From positions 5,031,001 through 5,095,000 of the forward strand of contig NC_134029.1 in assembly GCF_964204645.1 (NCBI RefSeq): a stretch of 64,000 nt of DNA, written 5' to 3'. The notes under the pieces are model-generated. The model saw only the letters and a program-made list of their open reading frames with translations, did not search any database and was not told where the DNA came from. The position numbers and the translations under genes were made by a program. Below are positions 23,100-36,894 of the stretch, in pieces. The DNA is from Tubulanus polymorphus (Eukaryota; Nemertea; Palaeonemertea; Tubulaniformes; Tubulanidae). Every line of letters begins with the position of its first letter. The first letter of the stretch is position 1.

Positions 23100-24279
23100 T
23101 GTTTTTTTTCAGAAAATCTATTGCAGCCGGTGATATCCGTTACGTATTGGGCGAGTGATACATCAATTTAGGTATAGAAAAATAGTGTCAAAAAGATCCG
23201 CATTTCAGTCGATGAAAGATTTTCTAGATGGGCAGCATACGAATATTAGTGCGATCAGATGAATGCTTTTATTCGATAAAAAGTTTCTGCGCATTTCCTG
23301 ATATTCGCGTTCACCGATGTTTTGTTATGTTTATTTCATTTCGGTCGTTACGATCCCGGTGAGAATATTGCTTTACGAAACAAAATGCAGATGATGATAG
23401 ACAGAGGAATCGAATTCCGCTGACTCTACCATGTAGCAGAGGGAATGAAGACATAGATTTCTGTTGACACGCCGATTTAGCAATTCATAACTTTATCGAT
23501 ATTCGCTTGCCGGGGCTAGTTAACGTCACCGAGCACTTCAGTATTATTCTATTCTTATACATAGATACATATAGGTTACACCGATATATGCTACAATCCC
23601 CATCCCATTGGATAAAATTTCGATAAGAAATTCCAAAATCATAAGTTGCCTATCGTAGCCGCGATACCGGTCACATTAACGGTTGATTTAATGCAATCGA
23701 GGCGACCTTGAACTTTACCTTTACGTCCGTCTGCAATTGCTTTTTTCGCTCGACTTGCGCGCAATAAACTAGTTACCTATACTTCCATTATCGGCTTCAA
23801 AACGCCGGAATCCCGAGAGATATTCTCGTGATCCGGGTGGTAATTAATACGTCATTCGAAATGTTGTCTGTTCTCCGTGGAGGAAATGAAAATAAATCCT
23901 CATTTTAAACCGATATCGCTGACAAACAATGGAACATAACTCATGACGACTGAGAGAGCGTGTTTTTTCTCAAATATTGTACACCTATTGTACACCTATT
24001 TTGATCGATTGAATTTCTATTATCTACGGTACAAAACGTAAAATTGTTAAAAAAAAGGAAACGCAATTTATATCTGAATTGTTAAGGATCGTTTGGTTCG
24101 AGACGAGACGAATACCAAAAACAGCTTAAGCATGAAATAAACTGATCAATCAAATGCGACCACTGCCATGTTCAGAATATAACGCGTACAGAGATGCTTA
24201 GTTATCAACGTTATAAGAAGAAATGGAAAAAATTGTTTCATGTCGTACACGAATAGAAAGTCTATCAACTGCCTTATCA

Positions 24280-24347
24280 AAGCTGCCGGTCAATCGGGTC
24301 AGATTTGTTTTCATCATCTGCCATCGAAGCTGCCGGTCAATCGGGTC
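24280..24347. repeat. Two identical 21-bp direct repeats 47 bp apart
   Basis: The block starting AAGCTGCCGGTCAATCGGG occurs at 24280-24300 and 24327-24347 without mismatch, suggesting a recent 47-bp tandem duplication with a diverged spacer. Confidence 0.75.
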
Positions 24348-25334
24348 CATTTTTTTAGGAATTCAACACGCAGCGGAACCTTCCTCGCTATCGGTGCGAT
24401 GTTGTCCGATCAAAATCAATTGTCGATAAGGAACATTTTCGCCGTCGGAACTCTGCAAGAGGGGCGTAGTAATGAGCAGACTTGATTGACAACCCATTTC
24501 CTTCTGCCAAGCTACGTAGCGGGGGACTGAGTACATAGATAAATTTGTTTAGCTGCAGGGATGATGACACGGTAATCGCACAAACAAGTCCCTTACAGTA
24601 AATAACAGGTTGGCGGAACTTTGTTACAGCGATAGCGCAACTCACCTGAGGCTGGTTCTGCGATCACGAAATTGTCACATTACACATACACCAGTCCTCC
24701 CTGGCAGGGATTCGAACCTGATTGCATCTCTAGACTCAGCCAACCGTGGTGAGTCTCGATCCCTGTCGAGGGGGATGATACACCCTAAAACAGGGCAAAA
24801 TGTGATCGGCCCGGTAGTTAGAAAACACCATAAAGATATTTCAACATAAAACAATGATGATTTTTTATGGTACAAACCCGAAAGTGTGCATGCAGCCCCG
24901 GGGAAAACTATTAAAATGTTTCTACCACCGGCTAATGAAGAGAAGCAGGTGTATTTTTCTAATTCATCATAATATTGATTTATCGGGGAGCTGTTGAAGA
25001 TTAAAAACGAAAAGGATTTAAACTTCCAATAACGAATGCTTTGATCTATATAGCCGAGTGGCAAGACGCATTCGACGGATTTTAAATGAAAACATTTACA
25101 GAGCGCGGTGGATAAAGATCTGAAATATCGGGACAAGTTTGAAGATAACAGATTGAGTAATACACTTTCTAAGGAGTCTGATGCTGGTGCAAAACAAAGG
25201 CAAAAATACTCAAAGAAACAAAACTAGTTCATGTTATTCTAAATGTCATCCAGGAACATGTTCTTGAAATTTCACCTCTACCCCAAGGTCAAAATCAATT
25301 CATTTTCAATGTCAGTGCTTGAAGAAGGAACAAT

Positions 25335-25580
25335 TTAGCCGCGATGACACGAAGACGATTTGGCCCGGGCCGAATTGGTACGGCCAGGCTCGGGTCAAAT
25401 TTGGCCCGTGCCTAATTAGAGAGCGCCTTCACACGTAAACCTCTCATTCGATATCAAACAAAGCGAAATGGGTCATTTCCGGTACCAGATGCAATTCACA
25501 GGCAATGATTTGGCTCGGTGAACACTGTGTTTCGGGCCAAATTTGGCACGGGCCAAAAATGCTCGTGTGATCGCGGCTAA
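25335..25580. mobile_element. Family B element, intact: 246 bp with terminal inverted repeats
   Basis: The left terminus is TTAGCCGCGATGACACGA. The reverse complement of the right terminus is TTAGCCGCGATCACACGA, so 17 of 18 bases match. The interior is rich in GGCC and CAAATTTGGC blocks in both orientations. No coding capacity, so it is a non-autonomous DNA element. Fragments of the family occur at 2890, 5641 and 28208. Confidence 0.8.
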
Positions 25581-25591
25581 CGTCCAGGGGT

Positions 25592-25693
25592 CGGTTCTAT
25601 AGACTGGTATCAACTTTAACACGGGGGTTAACTCTATTGAAAATGAATTGAGTTAGCCCCCGGGTTAAAGTTAATACCAGTCTATACAACCGG
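25592..25693. mobile_element. Family A palindromic element, copy 1
   Basis: Arms of about 43 bp: left CGGTTCTATAGACTGGTATC, right GATAC-like ATACCAGTCTATACAACCG, around the centre TATTGAAAATGAATTG. Copy 2 is at 41768-41873. It sits 11 bp beyond the end of the family B element, so one may have inserted next to the other. Confidence 0.75.
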
Positions 25694-28207
25694 CTCCAGC
25701 ACATCAATTCGAGAATCGGGGTTATTATGATTTGCCCAGTAATGTTTATTCGACATGATGCTCGTAGTTATTAAATCTGAATTATTAATACTTAGCCCTT
25801 ATCCGTGTGGGTACCAGTCAGGTGTCTACATCTGTAACTATTCGCCATTTCGCGTTCGTTTGTTTATAAATTGTGTCGTTCTATGTGTTAGTTAAAGAAA
25901 TGTTTACACTCGCAATCCATTGGCAAACAGTTGGAAAATTGGATGATTACTATTTTCGCGGCGGCAAATTAGTTCGGTTGTTCGGTATAGATACACGTGA
26001 TGATTATTTCTTACTCGTATTTCTCTTCACTGCCGGGTGTCTTTTCCGCGTTATCAACTGAGGAGGATAAGACGGCAGAGTTGCCGCTGATTGCGAACAG
26101 TCATCGCTCAAATATCAACCAGAGCACGAAGTAACACTCAAACGCGTTGAAGAATTAGTGCGGTTCCGATTTATGGCGGATAATCAACGCAGACGTCGCT
26201 CGCGCCGATGATACTTCACGCGTAACACTCGACGAAAATGAGAATGTTCAATTAAAGGAGGGCGTACAGTTCACCAAAGATATATTACCTGATTTACTAC
26301 TGGGAGAACGTTGGACCTTCTTTCAGTAATCATTCGGGATCTTTTGCATATCTACTCATCATTACGTATTCGTTCATTGATATGTGTTTATTTGCATAAA
26401 TTAGTTACAACTTCTTGTACTGATCACAATTAATTTCTAGGTGTTTATGGTGTTTTCAACTGTGCACTGATGCTATAAAACGTGGCCCCACTGGTCATAC
26501 CCGACCATTGACCCTGGTCTGCACGGTATAGTAATGGACGTATTTGGCTGGTCGTGTTGACAATTTCAGCCTTCTCAAATACGCAAACATATCCAAATTA
26601 CTCGGGACGAATTATCAACTAAAACTTATCGCGTTTATGAAACGGTGGCGCGCTATGTTAAGTGGCTCACGGAAATGTCTGTTTGCGCGACTACAAGATA
26701 GATCGGATAGCAAATATTGGTTCAATTCAGTTTGATATTGACTGCACTCTCCGCCGCCACAGCCCTTTACTTCATTTCCACAACAGCTTTCACTTATCAA
26801 TCAATCGAACACCTAAACATCAGCAATCGGACGCATTTCTTCCTGGCAGAATGTGGTAAAAACAACTATACGGATACGATTGACGATATTACGTATCATT
26901 TGAAATTTCATGCTTATGAAATTATAGAATTACGAAATTTCATCAATGCCTCGTGGGCATCATCGAATTTTGCCCTCTTCACACGACCTTGTTTGTCGTC
27001 CTCCACGACTAATTTCCGGTGCCTAGGGGTGAATAATACACATCTCTCGTCGTTAACAAGACTTATATTACAGGACATATATTCATGGCGGAATTTTGAG
27101 ATCTCATACGTAGCAATATATACGAAATATCAAGGCATGGGGGTGTGTGTGTGTTATGTGTATACGTTTGTCTTGGAAATAGGTATATAGCTTGAAAACC
27201 ATATTGAAATTATCCTCGGTAGCGAGTTTAAATAATAAAACAAAAATCCAAACCATTTTATTTTTCATATCTATATTTTCCCTTCTATAATGATATATTC
27301 CGAGATAAAACTAAACTAATACAAAAATAATACAGTATGGATTATGATTTAATTTGTGGAAACATCTAAGATCAAATGGCAATCATCAAGTCGGTTAAGA
27401 AAGAAAAAGTTACGTAAAAACACCAAAAGCAAACTCTTCTCTGCGCTTAACGAAAAAGGGAGTTATTTTTCGGATTTCCGAGAAGATTTTTATTCGATCT
27501 GATGAATTTGTCTCGCTGTACATTAATTTTATGCGTACGCATGCTTTCAAGTGTGACATCTGCGTAAATGATTGAAACATTCGCGATAGTTGATTATTTC
27601 CATGATGTCAGCCAATATATTTATCTCCCAATTGGAAACTTGGCACATTTCATGGGAATTGCTAGTAAAGCGTACAACTACGGAAATTGTTTTCGTATAA
27701 ATTTATTTACAAAAATGACTGACGGATATGTAGAAAACGCGTTTACCCTCGCGACAATCACATCCGGTTCCAAATACGATGTACATACCTCGGACCGACG
27801 TAGCACATATGTATTTAGCTTTAATTCAATATTCATTTGGCAATCATATTTGAGTCAGCTATGTAAATACCAATTCGACTGAAATTCATTGTCGACGATG
27901 TACGTGGGTAAATATAATTACAGTCGGTTGCCGCCTCGGGCGCTAAAATCGTATGTAAGATGTCAGGTGAATTCTGTTGCGCGAGCGTGAAATCCAAAAC
28001 GCAAAAACAACAGCGATTTGAATCTTCGTGGATAGAGCGGCACTCGCTTCGTCTTCAATATCTTTTGAAACCCTGAACGTTTCTAAAGTGTACCATGAAT
28101 ATACACGAAAGGTCCCGAGGTTCCAGTTACATAGTTACTCCAGGTTAACGATGCTCATACGGTCTCAGGATGATTTCAGACATGAAGGCGAGCGTACAAT
28201 AGCTGAC

Positions 28208-28320
28208 ACTAAGAGTCACGATCACCCTTGTATTTTTGACCCGCGTCAGATTTCGTCAGGGCCAACCGTTAACACTTGTGCCAAATGGGTACGTGGCCTG
28301 GTTGACAAGGGCCAATAGAA
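28208..28320. mobile_element. Family B element fragment
   Basis: Contains AGTCACGATCACCCTTGTAT, then CAGGGCCAACCGTTAACACT and GTGCCAAATGGGTACG, matching interior blocks of the copy near 2920 (CAGGGCCAACCATTTACATG, GTGCCAAATGGGTCC). Confidence 0.5.
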
Positions 28321-29957
28321 CTGCAGTGTTTTTTCTATTGGCAGGACACCTTATAACATCTCTCAATGGAATACGTCTTTCATAGTTCAGACCTGACGAA
28401 GAATCAATGCACTTAGGGTTTTATATCGCCCACTGCACATGCACCGCAGTACAAAATCCCATCAACGGTATACTGTAAATGTGAGAACAGCTTTTGTTGA
28501 CTGTAATACCTTTTCGTTGGGGCTAATGCCCTTCGAATCCGATTAAAACGTTTTTTTTTTCTTTTGAACCTGCGCTTTCATCGGAGAACTTAATCTAAAT
28601 AGAGTGCGCATAGTAAAATGAACGAAGAAAAGGAAAATGTCCGTTGCATTATTAACATGTTTCTTGCCAAAAACAAAACAACCTTTTCCTATATTCCTTT
28701 GTTGAACGATACATATATAAATACGGACATATTTCAGGCAATCAGGTGGCGGAAACAAATTGGCACATACGAGTCAGACGGATATTTTGATTAGCGTACA
28801 TAGAGCTGTGACAAAGTATATGGCGCCGATACGAATCCCGCGTGGGATACCGTTCCGCCACAATTGATATATTCGTCTCTGGAAAATCCATAACTCAAGC
28901 TACCTACCGATACCGTGGCGTGGATATTCATGTTTTATACATTCGTCGAATCCCGAAAGGATTCAGTGCCGATAAAACGAATCGACACTGACGACACCAT
29001 AAACAGCTTCAAACAGTTTCTTTTTATTCGTTTTTTTTTTAAAGGCGCATGTATCTCTTGTGGCCATCGATTGAGATGTTTCGTTTGGCAGATTCGGGGA
29101 AAATGCTCTTTCCTACGCAACTAAGATAGTATTGATCCAACGCGTCTACTATGAAAGCAGGCAACAGAAGAACGATGACCGCCGATGTCTGGAGATTTTT
29201 TGAATGTGGGAACAGTTTTTCACACAGCGTTACACGATCGAACAACGGAATTACATGTATATTATCTATCATCCACACAAAAACCGCAGCCTTTCACTGG
29301 GTTGCTCTGACATAATGAAATCTTCGTATTCTCTTTCGTTTCCATCTTTATTTTTCTGTAAAATTTAATCAAGAAAATCATTTTTGAAAGATACGCATCG
29401 TAGCAGTTCTAACTTTCAATAATTCAAAGGAAAAGGACGGGAAAATGAAGAAGAAGAAGGATGAAATTCGAGGTTACGTCGGATATAGCAAGAAATTGCC
29501 ATTAAGAATCGACCTTTCGAAAATGTCACGTACTGCTTGCTACACGCGAATAATGGAAGACACGTCTGGCGTGAAATAACACTCTTGTCGACACGTTAAT
29601 TCATTTCTCAACAAACCCAGTCCCCTGTCGGGACGATGAAAAAATACTTAAAACTTTTGTTGATTGATTGATGCCTTTAGGGCAGCAGAAACATCGTTTA
29701 ATCGACTTATCCCGCGTGTTTCTCCTGGGAAGAAACCACGGTCGAGTGCGCGTGAGACGAACGTTTTAAGGTTTCCTCGGCGCGGTATATCCATTAGTTA
29801 AGCCAATTTATGCAATAGCTGAGCGCTGACGAGGCTGTAGATCGCTGAGACGAGACGGATTCTGTCTGGTGATATTTCATTAATATCATACGATATTATT
29901 GATACACGTGTAATTATCCGACTGTCGGTGTTTGCATGCGTCTTCTAATCGAGCACG

Positions 29958-30071
29958 ATGGAAGGAAATCGAACAGACGACTCCGGCGAATGTTCCACCA
30001 GTAAAATGCCGCCAAGCACCGCATCCGCTCCCACCAATGTGTTCGAGCTGTTGCATAAGCCCAACGCACAG
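29958..30071 (+). CDS. Possible first coding exon of an unidentified gene
   Basis: The ATG in a good context (CACGATGGA) opens 38 codons, MEGNRTDDSGECSTSK onward to FELLHKPNAQ, ending CAG before GTTTTT, a weak splice donor. It is Ser/Thr/Pro-rich at the start, as many transcription-factor N-termini are, but I recognise no family and found no second exon. It may be chance. Confidence 0.15.
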
Positions 30072-32157
30072 GTTTTTTTAGAAACGAGACACATGGTTTC
30101 AGGAACCATGTTTTCAAGTCAGATATGTTTGATTCCATGTTTCTGAGTCCCCGTGTTTCCCTGCGTCGTGTGCGTTATGTTTGATCTCCATATTGCTTGT
30201 TTCTCTTTAACGCACGCGACACACAGGGGAACGTGGAGTAACATGTTTCTGTCCCATATTTCCGCATTTTCATGCCTCGTACGCCTTGGGCCTAGTCCAT
30301 CGTAATTTCGAATATCATTTTAAAGTGTCATTCCATTGGTGTTGGGGAGAATATATTGTAATGAGAGATAGCGCTCGTGAATCTGGCCGGCCATCTATCT
30401 TGTCGCAACGTTTCACAAAGGCGATGTAAATGACAATATGAGAATTTACGATTTCTGACTAGTTGAAACCTATAAAAACATCCATTTTCAATGGTTGCTT
30501 TATCGACGTTGACGTCATTCGTGTGATTTATCGGTTTTAGACTATGTACTTCCGAATCTCTGATAGAATCATAAAATCTATTTGAAACTCGCGGGATGAC
30601 TGCAAATACACCAGTTACTACGAGTTAAATTTTCATGGCAAACGCAGACAGTCTAATGACTACGGGCGTCAGTTTTTGTCGTGATGGGAATTTCAATGGT
30701 ATTATGATTTTCTTTACGCTCACATTTCGTGTTGTTCGTCATAAAGATTACATCCTGAATGGAACGACTCAGTAATATTCGGTTTTTTGACGCCGCTAAT
30801 TATTTAAGGAGTTCTGGGTGAGTCGATGTGCACTACGTCATCAGTATTGGTGTTTAAAAATAACAATTAGAATTGTGAATTTCGGCGTTCGGAAATTAAG
30901 CAATGTATGTATGATTTTTTCAATAAACTTTCAAGCTAGCTTTCTTTTCTGTTTTTTCTAACATATTGATTGTCTTGCCATCACCGATAAGTAAATACTT
31001 TGTTCCTGCTCTCAATAAAGAAAATGGAAATATTGAATTTTGAATATTGATAGTTGTTGCATTGATGGATCTTAATAATATGTCATTGCCCAAAGCTATA
31101 TTCGTCTGGCTGGTAACTTCCTGAAAAGCTGGGAGTGACTACAACTTATTTTGGATTACCTCTAAACCGAATCGACAGAATTCCATGAATCTGATGTCCA
31201 TGGATTGACAGGGATTTACTTCGCAAAGAGCTTAATTAAATCATAGACTCTAAAACGAACGAGCAACTGCTTCATAAGAAACCGAATTACGCATCGCTTT
31301 CGATTATTCAGATACAATCTGGTAATTATTATTAGAGGCCGAGCGAGTAACGATCAATTTCATGCATTGTATTGAACTATATTGAATATGGCGATCGATG
31401 CTGTGTGAATGCGATCACATTAATTTTCCGCATTATTTCCCCGTGAGCTTCTGCAAGAGTGTATGATTACCTTGTTTGCCGAATGGCACCAGCTGGTCCC
31501 AGCCCGTGCAACCGTTCGATCTTCGCTGCTAAAAATATCAATGGATCGATTGATCTCTGACTGAAACTAATTCTCCGCACTTGATTTTGTACAAGTTGAA
31601 CGAACGGTGTGTTCCAAATAGCCATTGTCGACTATCACTGTCAAAACCATTCGAAATATACGCAATATCGTATCGCAATAGGTTCTGAAACATAATTAAT
31701 TGCAGGCATTTCGATAGACGATTTTGCAATAATCCAGCTTCATATGAGATTGCATTTCCTAGAAAAACAACGCCTAAGATGTCTTTCAAACTGTGAGAAA
31801 TACAAACACGAAACTTGGAAAGTTTATTAGTCGAAAGTGAAATTCGAAGCCGCCTGTTTCTTTGAATTTCTCGTGGAGCTTGTTATTTACAAGTCACAAG
31901 AGGTTCGATTATTACTTCGTCGCCTGAGATTTAATTAGTTTCGAGCAGCGTAGCAACCCACTGGATGCGGGGGATATAACCGAGTCCCTAGACGAGTAAC
32001 AGCTAAGAAACCGTAGGTAGCATATTCCAATTCAATATATGTTTATATATATCACGTATTATAGATCTTACATTCCATGGGGTTACCAGATATTGTGAGT
32101 ATTACATGATGAAGTTCGTTAATAAGAACTATACTTAGCCGTCAGTGCCTCGTATAT

Positions 32158-32165
32158 TGACGTCA
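32158..32165. promoter_or_regulatory. Consensus CRE palindrome TGACGTCA
   Basis: A full cAMP-response element 58 bp upstream of the signal-peptide-like ORF at 32223. No TATA box is clear between them. Confidence 0.3.
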
Positions 32166-32222
32166 CTTTAAAATCGACCAAATCATATACCTCGCTGTAT
32201 CTTGTCAAACGCACCCCGTAAA

Positions 32223-32300
32223 ATGAACATATTTGAATTGATGATGTTTTTATTGATCCCCATTACGTTTACCGCGTACGGTCAAAGCAAATTCAATTAG
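32223..32300 (+). CDS. 25-aa ORF that looks like a bare signal peptide
   Basis: MNIFELMMFLLIPITFTAYG is a typical signal sequence (short N-region, hydrophobic core, small residues at the end), but the frame stops five codons later. It may be a first exon using the weak donor at the GGTCAAA site, a remnant, or chance. A possible downstream exon at 33530-33683 follows a good acceptor (TTTTCTGTTAG) and encodes a four-Cys tail ending GGNQCS. I could not join the two in frame directly. Confidence 0.15.
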   Translation: MNIFELMMFLLIPITFTAYGQSKFN

Positions 32301-34331
32301 CCAATTTATGTGCGCTACTCTGGTGACCAAACGAACGCTTCATTAATCAACCCAGTCGGACTTGTCACTAAATTGGAATCAGATACCACCACCTTTACGT
32401 GACTGGTTGGGAAGTAATTCGCCTAACGATCCTTGCCATCTAGTTGCCAGTCCGGAATTACTTTTAGATTCCGAACATGCAACTACGTAGATGGGTAGGA
32501 TCGTAAGACAAATTACTACCCAAGAAAAAGCGTGCCAAAGCAGTAAGTGGTCATTAAGGTAATTTTTAATCTAGGAAAAATGAAACTCGGGATCGTCGGC
32601 TTCAACCCCCATATATAATGCCATAAGTATCTATTTTTGGCATTCTTGCTTACGTATTTCATTTAGAAATTGCCATATGCGCAGCAGACTAATCTTCCGA
32701 AATTTTCAATAAAATTGCAAGATTTCTAAGAATACACGTTTTACATAAACAAGTAAGAACAAAATACATCAGTGCCAACAGTTACTGTGTGCAACACGTG
32801 TCTTCGACGTATAAAGCAGATGCAGTGCGCTGGGCGAGAAAATTATGATCTTACATGTCAGCTCCATTAATGACAGGTAATTGTTGTTAGCCTTGAACAT
32901 ATGAAGTAATATGTTGTGCGAAAAAGATACTCTTCAGTATCATTTCTGTTGATGGAATGTTAAACTTTATTGTCACTTAATTCTATATACCCCTAACATT
33001 TGATTTTCAACATAAATCTGCTACATTTATAAATCTGCCACTTTGTATACTTCTCTAATGTAGTCGATGCAGGTTTGAACAAGTACTGGTTTGGAGCATA
33101 AACGATTTCCAAGTGTTACGTTTAGAGTCGGAAATGTTTTTTGCAGTCGTCTGCGACACCTGAACACGGGAACAATAGATCACCAGTTACACCATGTAGA
33201 TGACCTTGAAGTTGAAGTTGTCGGTGATATCCGGCAATCAAGCGAGGCTCCGAAACTAGACCACTCTACGTAGATGTCGTGAAATGAAGTAATCAACTTC
33301 TCAAGTCACTTCAATCGTGGACAAATTATTCGCCTAATCGTTGACTTAAAGCGCACCAAGCAAATTATTGATATGATATACTAGATTCGGGCATGTTCGT
33401 AATACAATATAGCTTCATATACGTTCATCACGTGGATTATTATTTTGCGCCGAACACGCGGTTTAAGTGCATCCCAAATATTTGAACATCACAGATAAGA
33501 TTGAGCTAACCGTGTTTTATATCGTTTTCTGTTAGTTTTCGCCCTATAAAAGCTGCAGTTTGCAGCAAGAATTAATTAAAACCTATTCGCCAATGCGCAA
33601 ATATCTCCGTGATAAATGTCTGGGCACATTCGGGTGTACACCAACCTACTGGATACAAGGCGGAAATCAATGCAGTTAACAGTGCAGATCTGTGCAGTTA
33701 ACAAATGAATTCGCCCCAAAATTATCAAGTCTTCCCATTAAAAATTTCGTATTGGTACGATGGTTTTATTTGTTATATTCAAGAATTATTGTAAGCTTCC
33801 AAATCATTTTGGAATAAGGTAATTTGATATGGTAAAGTATTAGAAGATTCCTTATCTGCTAACCACTTGTTTTAGTAGCTGATTTTTGTTGTCGTCTAAG
33901 GTGAAATCGTCTGTCACGAGAAGTTCGCGGTGTTCCACAAGCTCTTACTTCGACGCCGCTAGTTTGACTCATAGTCGATTTTTACTGTCGCCAATCTCTG
34001 GTGAAAATGATCTTACACCACGAGGAAAAGGTCAGCTAAATAAAGTATACTGCGTCGATCTTTGATATTTGTCATCGTAAAAATGTTGCTTCCTATTAGA
34101 TCGTAAAACCCGGGAATAAATCATTCATTAATGTCTCCGATGAATTAGAGCCAGGTAGGAACCAGAGAATCTAGTGATAACAGAAAAAACTTGGTTCGAT
34201 AACTATGTGTGTCGAATAACAAAATGACTCACGAGGCTCTTTCCCGATCACGATGAAATAGTAAAAAGTAATTCTTTAGATATTGATGGAATCAGGACTT
34301 TATATAAGACCATGGAGGATAAGATCATTTC

Positions 34332-34565
34332 CAGGGGCGGATTCAGGAATTCCGAATGGGGGGAGGGGAATCCGAGACCTAGTTGTTTCCAGGTAATGGG
34401 CACCCAACTGCGAGGGGGTGTATGGATTTTGAAAAAAGGATATTTCTCCGAGCAGTTAGATTCTAGAATAAAACGACCGTAACTTTCTTGAACAAGGTTG
34501 TGAAAATATTATCTCGGTAAAAATAGGGGTAGGCAGGCCGCTTAGGCCCCTCAGATCCGCCCCTG
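34332..34565. mobile_element. 234-bp element with CAGGGGCGGAT termini
   Basis: The left end is CAGGGGCGGATTC; the reverse complement of the right end is CAGGGGCGGATCTGAGG. The interior is G-rich near the left and C-rich near the right, and non-coding. This terminus type is common among hAT-like non-autonomous elements. The flanking 8 bp match only partly, so the target duplication has decayed. Confidence 0.7.
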
Positions 34566-34853
34566 GTTTCTTCATAATCTAACCGGTCGCAGTCAAGACA
34601 CGTTTAGTTATTCGTGAATATACATTTATTTAATCGAATAAATAATCTTTTCGTATAGATTTATTTACTATAATAATATATATGTATATGTATGTTTGCT
34701 ACAATTTTTCTCCACAGCTCCATAACAATAATGAGAACACGTTAAAATCTCTTCAATCCGAAACAGGATTTTACATTCGTATAATCGAACAAGAAACAAT
34801 GATTTCCATGCGAATCGAATTATCTTTTTTTTTGCAAAGTCATTTATAGATCC

Positions 34854-34957
34854 TGGATCCAGTTCTATAGTTCTGAGCTAACTCTGAGTTGAAATTAGTT
34901 CATTTTCAATGAGTTAACTCTGAGTCAAACCTTAACTCACAACTGTGGAACTGGGCC
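34854..34957. mobile_element. Family D palindromic element, copy 2
   Basis: Left end CCAGTTCTATAGTTCTGAGC, right end CACAACTGTGGAACTGG, with internal GAGTTAACTCTGAGT and AACTCTGAGTTGAAAT blocks as imperfect inverted repeats. Shares terminus and interior with the copy at 14731-14836. Confidence 0.6.
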
Positions 34958-36894
34958 CTGTTTATCAAAGTCGATAGTCGGTTACATATTGTATATAAGT
35001 CCATAATTTTTTCCAAATGTGAACTCGGAACTGATAGTTAACTATCTTCGATTCCACTATTAGAAATATTCAAAGCCTTTGGAAACGTAACTTAAAGACA
35101 TAGTTCACAGTTTACTAACTCCCAGTACGGGGATGGATATTTCCTTACTTAAACCAATTCGGTAGAAACATAATCTGCACCGACACCCCTGCAGTCAGAG
35201 AGTTCATTTAGGCTTGTCCACATATTTTCTCCTAAAACATGCACATTCCGACAACTTTCCTCACAAAAAGGTGGCTGGAATGTTAGTGCATTTTTCATTA
35301 TTGAATTTTGCGACAATGTTTCCAGTAATTGTTTTTTTCCGAATACCCCCAGGAACGATTATACATAATACAGTTTTTCGTGTTATTTGCACCTGCAAAC
35401 TCGCAGAGTTAATGGTTTCGTCGTTAAACGGTATCGAGGTCGTATACGTACGATTATTTGATAAAGCTATAACGTGAACGTTTGAACTACGTAAACGATG
35501 CATACGTGTGCAGTCCCCGACGTCGCACGCTGGGGCCGAATTCCATTAAAACCGTCTGCTTTCTAAATTGATTTCGTAATTGCCTCGCAAAACAAAACTG
35601 ATAACAATATTGCAAGCGCTAGATCAATAGCTCGTGATAATTGAATACCTAACCGAGCACGATATAGATGGGGCGGTAGTAACATCGGGATAAGAATGGA
35701 TATAGCGTTTGTTTAGGGTATTTCATCATTTTTCTACTCACAAATTACTGAAATGATCATTTAACTGTGCGTGGCTGTGGCAACTCGAGTCGACACAACA
35801 ACAACACTGTTACCAACACACGCGAAATGTATAGTTTTCTTATACACGATGTGACTGTTTCATCGAGAAAAATCACCTTCTGATTTATAATTAAAGATCT
35901 CTTATTACTTAAACATTCGAATCGCTGCGAGAGTTTGTTATTTATTCACATATCTCTCGCTGGAGAGACGAGCAAATATCACGAGTGGTCGGTACATACA
36001 CTTAGCAAATACAAGCAAATTCATATTAAACACATTTCAGGTCCAATTCAAACATTTATATCTCTGCGCTAGGCGTGAACCTTAAAACGGTATTTTACGG
36101 CTTTGTTTTGACCAAATTCGATTTGATATATTGCATCGAATATAGAATTATTAGCTTTTACCTTTCGAGAGCGAGAACGGAAATTAACCTATTTTCTTTC
36201 GTCTTGTTTAACATGGTTTCGTTAACAACCAGACAAAAAGTAATTAGACAGCTTATTGGAAAGTTGGATGCAGGGGAGCGCTCGACGTTGCGGCCGCCTA
36301 GGCAGAAATTTACAGAGCATGACTAGGCATTACGAGGCGGTGTTTACGCAGAAAAAAAGCTCGTTTCACGAAAGGAAACAATTATCCAGGTTATGAAAAG
36401 GCCGTATTTGTTAGAAACAGAGCTCGTTGGGTCGTCAGAGTTTTTCCGCTCCGACGGACCGGAATGAAATCCGTTTTCTCCCATCGACGGTCGAGTCGTT
36501 TGGTAAGCGCGGTAAGACGCCCACAAAATGAAGTAAGATAAGATCGATATTTTACTGATGGTCGACTGTCAAACTGTGATCTTCTCCTGAGACGACCAGA
36601 ATTAGTAGAACTGACAATTATCCCCCTCTAGATACGGTACCCTCGATCAATATTGCCGTCGCCGTCGTCACGGTGGCATAACAACATAACTGCAACGAGT
36701 GCAAGCACGGCTTCAGACCTGTGCGAATCGACCTGGCATCTGTTACCAGTAATAATAATTAAGTTTATCTCCCAAGGAACTCGAGCACACAACCTCTGAT
36801 CGTACATACGTTCGTTCGTTGGTCATTCGTCAAATCATATCGAACAATATAAGAAGCTTACACACAAACGCATATCGCACCAAGATGGCGACAA

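Noticed and set aside
24690-24760. tRNA-like A box (TGGCTGAGTC) and B box (GGTTCGAATCC) on the minus strand
   Set aside because: The spacing between the boxes is only about 24 bases and no acceptor or anticodon stem forms. At most this is a SINE remnant.
24675-25136. 153-codon minus-strand ORF
   Set aside because: No recognisable domain, no signal peptide, and composition like the surrounding DNA. Its C-terminal part overlaps a tRNA-like patch.
26717-27190. 157-codon open frame with several N-glycosylation motifs and a hydrophobic start
   Set aside because: It begins with TTG rather than ATG, no exon with a start could be joined to it, and no family is recognisable.
27568-27882. 104-codon ORF
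   Set aside because: Starts with ATG but has no domain, no signal peptide and no neighbouring exon that joins.
33545-33552. TATAAAAG on the plus strand as a core promoter
   Set aside because: It falls inside a possible exon after a splice acceptor, and no transcript start or gene follows clearly.
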